From NCBI RefSeq assembly GCF_000003815.2, contig NC_049994.1, forward strand, positions 12,542,994-12,606,993: a stretch of DNA of 64,000 bases, in the 5' to 3' direction. The position numbers were made by a program, and so were the translations under genes. Shown here piece after piece: positions 36,901 to 48,900 of the stretch. Source of the DNA: Branchiostoma floridae. Lineage: Eukaryota > Chordata > Leptocardii > Amphioxiformes > Branchiostomatidae. Below the pieces are notes generated by a model, which saw only the letters and a program-made list of their open reading frames with translations, searched no databases and had not been told where the DNA came from. Positions within the stretch are counted from its first letter, which is position 1, and the number at the start of each line of letters is the position of its first letter.

Positions 36901-39900
36901 TCTCCCCCTTTACAGCATGAGTAATGAATGGACGCTAATTCCACCAACTGACAGACGTCTGTGTCGCAAATCCCCGGAAACAATTCCCCTGAGCGAATAG
37001 AGCTCTTAACGTTGTATTTATCGCCGAGCCTTTGAAGTCGCCGCCAGGTGAAAAAGGTCGCTGGCCCTTGTCTAAGGGCAGGACGACGTAAGGAGGTTTG
37101 ACGATCAAAACAATAGAATTCCTCCTGTCACCTACACTGTCTCCAAATTGTCAACTTAGACAAAAGGGTGTTTTGTCGTCGCCATGCTTGAAAGGTCGCT
37201 CCTTCTCCAAAGAGACCACTTATTACACCCTTATCAACTAACTTCACTAAAGGGTCTAATGTCATAAAGGTGTCTTTGTGGGAAGGAGGGAATGTAATAA
37301 TCTTTCAGCAAGGATGGGCCATTGGGAAGACAATGCCTGTTTTGAAGAGACAATGTGTGAATCTCAGACAGTGACACTTGATCCTTAAGGGAAAGAATTT
37401 TGAACTAATCCTGCTTCTTAAGATTGGAGCTTTCCCACCAGGTGACTGTCACGTAAAAGTAAAGGTGAAGGTAGTAATCTCCAAGCAGATCCTACGGTAG
37501 CATAAGATAGTATCAAAAGCTGGCAGAGGAGTGAAGCCAGTTAGGAGTGTGTATGTGCCCGTCTGACTCCCTTTGGTCAGCTATCCTCCTTGGCCTACTT
37601 TGACACTATCTTATGGCACCGTAGGATCTGCTTGGAGATTAGAAGGTAGCTGTATAGCCTTTTTGATGCCATAAGGTGAGCATTTGCTATCCGTTGAGTC
37701 TAGGGCAGGTATAGGAAGGCGGAGCCCATCCCTCACCTTCCACCACCTTTAATATACCTCCCGGATAGATCTAGAGGTCAGGTACCCACTTTTACGCCTA
37801 GCTGGCCAAGGTTGGACAAGTCCACTAGTCTGTTTGTCCAGGGGAACAGAAAGTGCTCATAGAGCAAGCGCACGTCCAACCCCACTTGCCCAACATAAGA
37901 TATTTCTATATATAAGATTTACAGTCATAGCATAACGCATTGGTCTACACAGAAAAATAGAGCCAATCATCAAAGAATTTCATTGCTGCATTAGTGAAAA
38001 TACAATGGAAAATGTCATTAAGATTTTGAGCAAGTGAAAAGTTGATTTGGGCAAGTAAACTTTACACGTACTTGCCTGATAGGACAAGTGAGTTTTAGGA
38101 AACTTGTCCAACCCTAGATGGGATGGATGCATTGATCAGCTAAAGGCTTGCAAAGAAGTCAGTATGGTATTGACATACCTATTGATACAGATATACCAAG
38201 TACAGACATACCTACCAGGTAATGACCAATGCCTTCTAAGTTCCTGTTTGTCTGTAGGTTAAATAAAAGGTCTGCTACTGCAGCTCTTGCTTTCACAGAA
38301 TGCTGTGGCAAAAAATCACTGCAGTGTTTCTGACAGCCTACTGTAAAGTCAATGTAATATTAGGAGGGGAAAAGAGACGTGTGTTGTACTTCAAGTTTGC
38401 GGTTGAGATAACATCAAAGCGCATGTTCACTTTGCAGTTAGTTTCCTGCGAGAGACTTCAATGGCTCTACGCTATGTCTACTCATGTCTCATACCTCCAC
38501 TCAGTGTTAAGACTATACACCGGAACTTGAACATGCAATTCAAGCGGCCAGTAACTGACGGATGCTGTGGTAATGATGACTGAAGCTGTCATTGAATCTC
38601 TTGAGATGAAAAGGGCCTAAAGAAGACATTCCTCAGTGTACAAAATACTTTTCTGAGCCAGGTTGCATGTGTGCAACCTGGGGCAAAAACTAGGTTGCAC
38701 AACTGAATTTCAAGTTGCACCACCAGGTACAATTCACTAATTTCTGAGAAAAAAAAGGTACAATACATCCATGTTTGGCTGATATGAAACGGAGTTGCCA
38801 CAGTCCCATTATTTCTTACAAGTAAATTGACAACAAAATCGAGTTCTGAGGCTCAAAATCTACGTTGCACCCTGTGCAAGTGTGCAATTGGGTATTTTGC
38901 ACGCTGTTCCTGCTAGCTAAAAATCCTTTCTGTACTCCAACACCAGGGCCTACATCCAACACTCTGGTTGAGTGGGTCAGAAATATTTGTACAAACAAAA
39001 TTATGACTTGAACAGGAAAGCAACATTTACATATACATGTAGTAGGACCAGGGCTCTAGCCAGCGTCCGTTTTTCCGTCAATTGACGGAAATTTGCTGCG
39101 TCTGACGGAAAAATTTTCAAACCAATCCGTCAACCTTGACGGACAAAAATCCTTGGTTGGAAGCTACAGGCGGCTTGGGGACGCCGTCCACGACCGTAAA
39201 AGCCACACACTGTTTGTTTTGCTATTGTTATGATTGTTGACAATGTGTGTCGGCACCCTTTCGCATACGATAATCTCATTAAAACCCGTTTTTCAAGGTC
39301 TCAGTTCAGTCCTTCTAATCAATTTTCGCGGTTTTCGCGACGATTGGAATTGGCTGACGGAAAAAAGTTTCGAGCTGGCTAAAGCCCTGAGTAGGACATT
39401 ATTCACTATCATAAGAAACACTCAGAGACTGTGTCCGTCTGAAAAAAATAAATTCCTGACAAGGAAGAAAAGCACTACTTTGGTTTCGACCTCCCACACA
39501 AATTCCTGTGGCCATCTCCCAACTTTCACTTTCTTCCCACCTGCCTTTGAAGTCTGCTTAAGTTCCTCTAAGATATTGGTTCCTTATTTTTTCAAGACCA
39601 TTACATCCACCTACACAAGAATGCAGTCACAAGGGAATGACCAAGCCTTCCCTGTAAAGTCTGGGACAAAGATCTGAGGGAGAGTGGAGGGTCTGGAGGT
39701 TTTAATGTCATCAGGGGTTGAATCACCCACCCCCAGATCTACCCCAGAAAAAGCACCAAGCTTCGTCTTCGTGTGAGCTTGCCTGCATCTTTACTAGAAA
39801 AAGAGTATGCAATATATTTTCTTCTGCAGATCTATCTGTTATTCGCTTATTGCATCTTAAAAAAATGGGTGACCTACGTGTATGACCCACATAATATTTC

Positions 39901-42900
39901 GCTGGTGTTTCTTTCTCTTTTTTCACCTGGTTTTCCATTTAAAACTCAGACGTTGAATTAGTTAACTTGAATCAAACGGTTTTGTACATTTCTGCATTAC
40001 TACCGTCTTTTCTTGATTATAGAAAATACCCCTTTTGTGCCTTAACTTCAAATATAGTATGCACCCAACTTTGGCAATGACTAGGAGTACATTTTTTTAA
40101 ATCTAGAAACTTTGAAAAATTGTACTTTACTTGAGAAACTACAGTAATCCAGCCTTCAATTTCAATTCCAAAACAACCATCAATAGTCATATTGGACTTA
40201 AAGGCAACATTTTAGTGGACATTTATATACTTCAGGTCGTTGAGAAATTTGTTACTAAAAATCTGCAACCTGAAATGAGTATTGATAGAATGTTCCAGTC
40301 TGTAAAATCAATATTAAAAGCTGTCAAAGCATCTGACAAATGATATTCGGTATCAACTAGAGTAAACGACTTTTGCTATTGCTCAATTTATCAGCACAAA
40401 GAGACACTGTGTGTTTGGGTCTCCACTACGTACAGCAAGAATACCTGGGTCTACTTGAACACCAAAATATTTCAATATGACAACAGGTAAATATGCATGA
40501 CCCCTATCAGCTTATTATTAGTAACAGCTATATGTTAAGAGCCCTGTTCGGTGTTGTTTTGGACAAACTATATGTTGAACAAACATATCCTACATGTGAC
40601 ATACTTCTATATAGCAGAAGACAAACTTGACCTGTATTCTTCCTTTATAAGTAGACAAGTGCGCTTTTGCTCAGGTGGCATTTGTCGTGCATACCTGTGC
40701 ACAGGTGAACAAAACATGTTTTTCACGACGCCTTTCAGGTGCATCGTTTACAGTACCTCCTACACACCTAACAGGAGTCTCTTCACAATGGCATGTTTTT
40801 CTCTGTGGTTTGCAAAAGCATGTGCAAGGATTGCATATCCACACCCACACCAAACCACAACTATGCGATGGTGAGTTGTTTGTGTACACCCCCCTCCCAC
40901 CACGCTAGTCACCCAGTGTCCACACCCCCCTTCACACTTTACACCTTACACAAATCGCCCGACATCCGATACGCTGACATGTCTTGGCTATTACCCCACT
41001 GAAAAAGTACCTGGAGAGGTGACAGGGGTCTTAAACGCTGTCATATCTATCAATCTTTTCAGCTTGGTAAGGTGAGGACATCTGTCCTGTCCTCCTATTC
41101 ACCTGAGTTCAAAGCACGAAGGCTACCGGCCACAAAACCACGGACAGACTTTGCAAGGTGTTTGACACTGTACGAGGCATTTTCTCCCATTGTAGTGATC
41201 ACAAAATCGAAATTCCTGCCCCGCCCCCTTGCTCCGCCGTGCTCCGCACGTTGAATGGTTGAAACAGCAGTCGGGTATTTACGGTAAATATTCACAAGAG
41301 GCATTAGCTCGGAGCGTCCGAGGGGGGAAGCGATATGCTTGATATGGTGTCGGGGGATCCTTCAGTTGTTACGGAATGCTGGAAATACGGAAAACCAATC
41401 GTATGCCATTCTTTGTGCACTGTAAGAAAAGTTTTGTCCTATTGAACCTCTCCAGAAAGGCTTTTCCACCTGGTTTGCTGTATAAAAACTTCCTATTTGC
41501 TACCTGCTAATCTCCTTGAGTTGAACCATCAGGGAGAAGGGCCTGTCCTCCTGTTTAATCTTGATGACCTTGACAAACAACATCAATCAACTCCTGAAAG
41601 ACCACTAATTGGTCAACATGGACCAAGATCTGCAAAACACAGTAGCTTGAATCATGCTTCAAGGCAAATGCCAAATTTATGTCCTTACTAGTCATTCAAT
41701 TGCCCTTCTTTTCTTGCTGTCATTCTAATTTTAATCAACATACTTGTAAATAGAGTTCTAGCAGATGTTATGGACTGTCATGATCTGAATAGGAAATACT
41801 AAATTGCAATAGTTGACGGTGGCAAAAACTGACTGAGAAACAGATGTGATACAAAATTGGACAGTTGACATATCATCCTTGATCAGTTGCGGTCTAAAAT
41901 TACAAATTGCAAACCTATTAATCATTCGACAATGAAGTCATTCATAGCAAACTATCTCGTCCTTGGTGGGAATGAATGTTTCCGTCTGTGTTTCCGTCCA
42001 AACTGAACTCTGTAACCCTCATGGCCACAACATGAGTGTCAAAACAATTTCACCGAATTATCCAAAGATAAGTTGAATACCAAACTTAGAATATACCTCA
42101 GGACACATTTTTGTTTAAGATTGTGGGTGGAATTGAAATAGCATTCAGTACAAGTCACTGTGCAGCTCCACCCTTATTATTCACACTGCAAAAGAAACAA
42201 ACTTGAACTTTAAAGGCGTTTTTCTTCCTCCTCTTACTCAGTGACCACATCACAAGAAAACTGGGATTCTTGAGTTCTGACTGTGAGGAGATTCTAAAAC
42301 GATGATTCATCGACTAGTTAAGACTTCTTCGTTCTAGTGGAATCATTCTCCTTCAGCTTGAACCTATTTTCGTTACCTTGGCTTGAGAATCGTATCAAAA
42401 AAGTCTATCTGACTACCATAACTTTGGTCTATTTTCGCAAAATAACCTTCGAACATCAATAAGCTAACAGGTGCCATACTTACAAAATGTTGATTGTTAT
42501 TTTTGGAGCCCACCTAGTGGACCAAATCTCTAGGTATTCTCCGATACTTTTGTCCCACATACAAACACCATGAGTAGAAAATCTTATTGACAGTAAGGTG
42601 TACAATAACACGCTTAGCACAGGTAGCTAATGTGTTTCGAGGTGTAAGTGTACGGCACGTCGTGTCCAAGCTATCACCTGCTTTTGTTCGCCCGAGGGCG
42701 AGGTACATTCTTTCAATCCCGTACTTCTACCTATGGCAGATGGTCATCTCCATATGAAAAGGTGCTGGTATGCCAATCGACTTGGGGGTAAATTCAAGCC
42801 CGTCCCCAGCAAAATACCACAGAAGAAAACCATGCCAATCAAGTGTAGTATTATGTTGTCCGAGAGAAAGCAGTTGTTAGCGTTTGTGATACGCTTCTCG

Positions 42901-45900
42901 CTCTCTCGTTGCGTGGGTTTAATGACACGATCAGAATTGATTACATCATCGCGACGGTATCCCCATCTGCCTTTCCGCATGCTTGCGCTCACCGGACATA
43001 TGCTCTGACCTGTACGTTTAAAAATTGGCCCTTTACATAATTACACACGTGCCTCTGGGCTTAGACACACACTGACAACTTACCCCCAAATGACCCCCAC
43101 ATACACACCTGAAATGACTACTTGATTGACACTAAGGGTGTCTGTGTGGCGCAACGGCTAAAGCGTTAAAATCAGAAGGTCCTGAGAGTTCGATACACGC
43201 CATGCCCCTGCCCTCATGATGGTGGATTGACGCCCACCGAGCCTCAAGGCTAATCTGTCTAAAGTTTAGTAAAGGTGCCCAAAACACCTAGGGATTTGGT
43301 GCTGCCAGTGTGTCAACATCTAAACACTTGCCACTAAGACCCGTGAATTTTTTTTTTTTTAATGACTACTTGATGATTGGCATTACAGTCCAACTGAAAT
43401 CTGCGTCTTGAAACCTTTTTCCAGTCAATTTGCTTTATTAACCGACGTCTATGTAGACGCCTTTAATTGAGTCTTAATCCTAAGAATTCACCAATCTAAA
43501 AGAAGTATGGCTAGAGCCTAAGACTTCTGTAGGAAAATAATCTGGGATTTGAAGTTGCTTCAAGTTGCTTTGATGTAAATGAAAAGACGCTTTCTGCTGT
43601 CGAAGTTGTGATGAGTCCTAATGAGGCTAGTTTAGTCGGGGGACAATGAAAGGCCGGGACCACTTTGTAAGTGCACAATGATAGTGTAATTGGAGGGATG
43701 TTCATTGGACAGAGCACAGGCCAATATTGGGGAAAGAACAATTCAAAGAAAGCTTATTTGTCAAATACAAGTTTTCTACAACAAATAATGAATTAACAAT
43801 TCTCTCTTTTGGAGAAGCATTCTTTTTCCAAGAAAAGACTGTTCAAACCCAATGGATGTTGTATCTGATCTGAGATGGTTTAGAAAAATTTGAGTGATTT
43901 CAAACTTATCACAGCAAACATGAGGTTACATGAAATCCACTTCTCTGCTATTGCCTGCTTTGAAGAGACCTTATCCAATTCCTGAATAAAATTGTTGTCA
44001 TTTCAAATGAGGCATAGATGCAAAAAATTTAAACACTACTCAAAATCAAATGTAGACTTTTCAAAGTTTCTTACTCCATCTTTCAACAACTTCAAAAGTA
44101 GGGCAATTGAGTACAAAACTTGCAAGAAAAGCTAACAACAATTATGTATGCCACTTTGACAGTTAATGTCAACGTAGGTGTTTATCTGTATTTTTGAATA
44201 GATGAGTCAGCTAAGTATTGGGATTTACCTGTATCTAAGTATTGCACACCTTTGGTGTAACAACAGATTAGAAGACAAAAAACAAAAACATGCATGCAAG
44301 TATCTTTCTATAACAATCCATGAAAAGTCTTTATCAACTGTGACAACAGAAAGTTGAGAAATGACTTTATGGCTTGGCCACTAATTACGTGTATCCTGTT
44401 TAACCCTGCGTACTTATCTTATGTGTGTTATCCATGGTGACAATCAACCCAAATATTAACTTAGGCGGTGGTTTAAATACCTTCCTCCTACGCTGTGCTG
44501 TCATCCACGTACTGGAACAAAACAACAACTGCAAATCCTACCTGACAGCTTCTACATTTGGATTTTCTTATTTTTGTTGTACAATATGACTGCCAGACAG
44601 TACCACTATATTCTGGTAAAGTTAAACTGTAATTTCCACAACGAAAATTGGACTTACGGTTACCCAAATTTTGACTGTAAACAGCTCAAGTCTTTGTTAA
44701 AGTTGTTCAGTCGAAAATTTGGTAAGTCCAATTTTCGTCGGAAATTACATTTACAGTTCAACTTTTTCAGAATGTCTTCTACCAACACAGAAGAACTTTC
44801 AAGTTCAGTATCACTATATATTTGTTAAGACTGTAGAAGTTGGAGCTAGTAACCTTGCACGACAAGTTACATTTTAGCACCACGGACAAAAACAACGCAA
44901 AAACCCTCTTCAAGTTCAACAATATGGTTGCTACGGATGTTGAGAGGAAAAGGCGCAGAAAAGCGAGAAAAAACAATGGAAGTAGAACATAGAAGTCAAG
45001 ATATTGTACAATTGAAACAACCAGAGGGGCGAGTAAGAACAGAAAGAAACAACACCCCGACTCCCGGGATTCGAACCCGCGCCGAACCCGGGCAGCCGGA
45101 TCACAAATCGAACGTGCAAACCGTTCGGCCATAAAGGCTTAAGCCGTTAGGCGTCTTCGGTTTAGCAGTCCTTGAACACCACTGTTACACTACTCCCCCT
45201 TTTCTTTTCAAGATTCGTCCTCGAATCTCCGAGATCGACATCCCTGTGTGGCACATACTAGCCTGTTAATCACAGGGCCGGCGTGGGAACCAGTGAAACA
45301 ACCAGAGGGGCGAGTAAGAACAGAAAGAAACAACACCCCGACTCCCGGGATTCGAACCCGCGCCAAACCCGGGCAGCCGGATCACAAATCGAACGTGCAA
45401 ACCGTTCGGCCATAAAGGCTTAAGCCGTTAGGCGTCTTCGGTTTAGCAGTCCTTGAACACCACTGTTACACAATGATAAAATAATGGAAGCAGGATGGAT
45501 GAAAACTTGGTGCGTGAGTAGAGGGCTGGAGGTGTGGTTGGAGGCCTCAGGGCTTGAATACTATCTTTGAAAGTTGATAACAATTCAGTAAGGCAAAATT
45601 TCACCACTTTCGAGTCTTCACTATAGTGTATAGTGACTCTAACATTAGTTGTAGTCACAATTTCAGGCTTTTTACAGCTTTTCGCAACATAGAGAAAGGT
45701 GGAATTGCAGGTGTGGAAAGAACCCCAAACAAGCAAAATTTCCAAATTTTTAAAAATGACAAGATTATACTGAGACCGAGACTTCACATTACCCATTGCT
45801 TTAATATAGGGATAGTCCTGCTATTTATATATATATAGGTTATTTTCCTGGTTATGTTTGCCATAGATGAAGTTCTTTCAACATCTCTTCTGTCTGCAGT

Positions 45901-48900
45901 CCTCAGTTCTTCTTTGTCAAAACCACACACAGATGTGCAATGATTTATCATCAGTCCAACCAGACAAAACTCTTCACCAAACAGAAGTTGTTCCAATTAA
46001 AATCCCTAATTTTGCCACCACAGTTGGCCAGCGCCAGGTGACACCCAGGTAATGCGCATCACCTGCTCAGCCCTTGGGCAAAACTCCCCGACAACAAAGA
46101 CTCCTCTCTGCCTACGCTCCCCACTGTTCCAGGCAAAATAAGGGACCCAGGAGTTTTGTTTGCCAAAACTAATGTCTCCGATTGTAGAAATAGACAAAGC
46201 TTTGATGGGCGGCTTAGCGCCCTGCCAGGGAAGTGCATCATGGGATAATCCGCTGGCACATGGGATTTAAAGAGAGTATTCAGGAGTCGCTGTATATAGT
46301 GGCGGCACATATAGCCTGTTTGTTGGCTTAAACGGGAAGTTCAATGTAGACTTTAAAAAGGACAGGTGGTCTTTTGTACAAGGGAACAGACACTGCTGTC
46401 TTGTTTTTAAATATAGTTCAAACAGATGTCAGAGAAAAAGATGGGTTAAATGTATTTCACCTACAGGTGATAGCTAGGTTGAACTGATGTATTTGCTATA
46501 TTCTATTGATTATTAACAATAACTTTGAGATAGTTTTCAAATATGCCATGTTATCAGTCTCACTATCAATTTCTCCTTGAATGCCACATCCTGCCATAGC
46601 AAATAGGTTCAAACAAAATCATAATCACCATGAAGAACGTAACCTAGGAGCCATTCTTCTATATCTGAGCACAACTTTGTACCACTTAATCTAAATATAA
46701 GAGTAACGTTCTTCATACGTGTGACTATTAGAACAAATTGTCCAAATTTAGTTCTTTTCATCATAAAGTACCTTGTTTTCACAACATGGCATTCCATTAA
46801 TGTCCCTTGCCCAAACCAAGGCTGGCACTTCCCGTCAACTCTCAAAAGAAACTCAACATAAACTAGACGTTCCCACGGTTGAAACATTCTTGCCTTTTTC
46901 TCAAGACGACCTCTTCAGCCCTTGAGTGGCCATTATCATGTTCTCCTTTAATGAAAAGTTTGCTTCAGGGAGCAGAGTGCACATCTTCAACTCACAAGTG
47001 GCACCTATCTCACCCCGTAACAATGAACCAAAGTGTTACAGAACAAGGTTAGTTCAACCTTCAATGTACGCAAACTCCCACCTGAAAAAACACACGACTT
47101 TGAAATTGTTGTCGCACTTCCACTGAACCAATTGACTTGGCACAAAATATGACTTTTTCAAGACGCTACTTCAACAGAAGACAATGCAGTATGACACACT
47201 AAATTGAAAGACTTTCAGCTTGAATAACAGTGGTATTACAAAGACAACTCGGGCTTGTGAAGAGGTGTGGCTTGGTAACATTCCTGTTTTCGTAGTTGGT
47301 TCAACCCACAACCTGAAAACCTTGCCCACCAGAGAGATATGTATGCTCGAATTAGTCACCAAACAAGCATTGCTTGCTTATGACTTTCCTGCAAGATTGA
47401 AAAATGATACCTCCTATTTTCACAAATGTACTGATTTGGGTCTTTGACCATCCAATTGTCACAGCTCAATTAACTTTATTATTTTTCTCAAATCTAGTTC
47501 ATTTGCAACTTTTTCTTGATAGCACATGCCCATTTAACCTTCTTCCTTCTACCTAACCAACCCTGCGACCAATACAAACTTAGTTAGAGCACATGATCTG
47601 CCTTAGTAGCAAAAAGGTTAAACACTGAAAGCTTTATGAAGTCCTAATATCAGGGGTGTTAGAGGGATTCCCTATCAAAACAGGAATCCCGAAAGCCAGC
47701 CCAACTGAGCAGAAATATGCAATATCAGATGTGGTAGCCCCTAAGGCACGAACAGCAGCTTGGACGATCACGGTCGCCTTATCACAGTTCAATACACTCT
47801 GCCGCTGATGTGCGTGATAACAACGTGCCAAAAATATCACACGACAAACTGGTAGTGAACCAGACATATGGCAAATATGTCCCCCACAGCTACCGTATGT
47901 TTTTGCAAAAATTATCACATGGTAGTCGATATCATGAACTGCGTGAGATATTGGCTACCTCATGACTGCTGACTTAATATTGAACTTCTGATATCAAAGT
48001 TTGCTGATTATCGGCGTATCTAGAATATGTCCGAGCTAAAATCGATATGGTCCTAATGGATACATAATTGCCTGTACATAATGGTTTGATCCGCAAGATT
48101 CTGCGACATTTTTTGCAATGAGCATTCCGCGGATTCCGAAGCAAAAGGGACATGTTGTCATGGCAACCAGAGGGCTAAGTAGGACTGACAACTCTGGTTC
48201 GGACAAAGGCGAAAGCAAGGTTTGGCACCGAAAATGAAAGGACTACGTTGATACTTTTCGATGGGGTCCTGCAAGGTCAAGAAGCTCTTATGTGATAACC
48301 TATAATCAATATCAGGCGCCAATGCCTCCCTGCCATGCTGTACAAGAGAGAGGGACCATGGGACCATGTGCAATTTTGACCAGAACAAAGGATATACCAA
48401 AGGGTCAGTCCAGAAAACTGGGCAAAGATTACTGGCATAAAACTGCAAAGAAATACATTTAAAAAATTCACGAGTTAAGCGTTGCAGTAACAAAGTTAGG
48501 TGGTAGAAATGTCAAGAAAGTTTAAAGTGCCAGAGATAAAACGTGCGATTTTATTGCATCACTTGTTGTTGTGGATAAATGGTTGGTCCCGCGGGACGGA
48601 GGGAGGGCAAGGCAAGACATGACAAAGACAGGAGGGGTACATAAAAGGGAAAGACTCGGGGAAAACCCTTGATTTTGTGGGTTATACAAGTTTTGTCTGG
48701 CTTACCTGACAACGTTTGGATGCTCGAAACTCTCCAATTGTCTGAGGAGGGCGATCTCTCGAATGGTGGACATCGGCATGCCTTCTTCACCAGTCTGAAC
48801 CCTCACCCTTTTCAAGGCTACGAACTCTCCCCCATTTTTCAAGTCTCTAGCTTTGTAGACAGTCCCGTAGGCTCCAGTACCGATCTTGGCAACTTTTTCG

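Larger units (their letters stand above)
45013..45470 (-). mobile_element. TRIM: miniature LTR element with tRNA-like LTRs
   Basis: Two direct repeats, 45013-45189 and 45294-45470, are each 177 bp and appear to differ at one base. They start TG and end CA, and CAAT flanks the whole (45009-45012, 45471-45474). On the minus strand the 104-bp interior begins one base after the LTR with TGGTTCCCACGCCGG, close to the complement of the tRNA-Glu 3' end, and finishes with a purine tract abutting the second LTR. There is no coding capacity. This is the layout of a terminal-repeat retrotransposon in miniature. Each LTR also contains a tRNA-like stretch on the minus strand (A box TGGCCGAACGG, B box GGTTCGAATCC). 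It sits in CDK4/6 intron 1, same strand as the gene. The near-identical LTRs imply recent insertion. Confidence 0.88.
26675..48705 (-). other. CDK4/6 intron 1, about 22 kb
   Basis: No second gene is supportable inside. The mobile elements and repeats listed separately account for part of it; the remainder is AT-rich sequence with short random frames. A GC-richer stretch at about 46000-46320 has no recognisable coding or repeat content. Confidence 0.7.

Noticed and set aside
38650..38900. Element defined by repeated GTTGCAC words
   Set aside because: Several GTTGCAC/GTGCAAC words and a small palindrome occur, but no matching ends or target duplication could be found.
45040..45140. True tRNA gene
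   Set aside because: A and B boxes are good but acceptor-stem ends do not pair and the sequence lies inside an LTR repeated 281 bp away.
47634..47918. 94-codon minus-strand frame in CDK4/6 intron 1
   Set aside because: Somewhat protein-like composition, but no recognisable family and no neighbouring exons; could be a decayed transposon piece.
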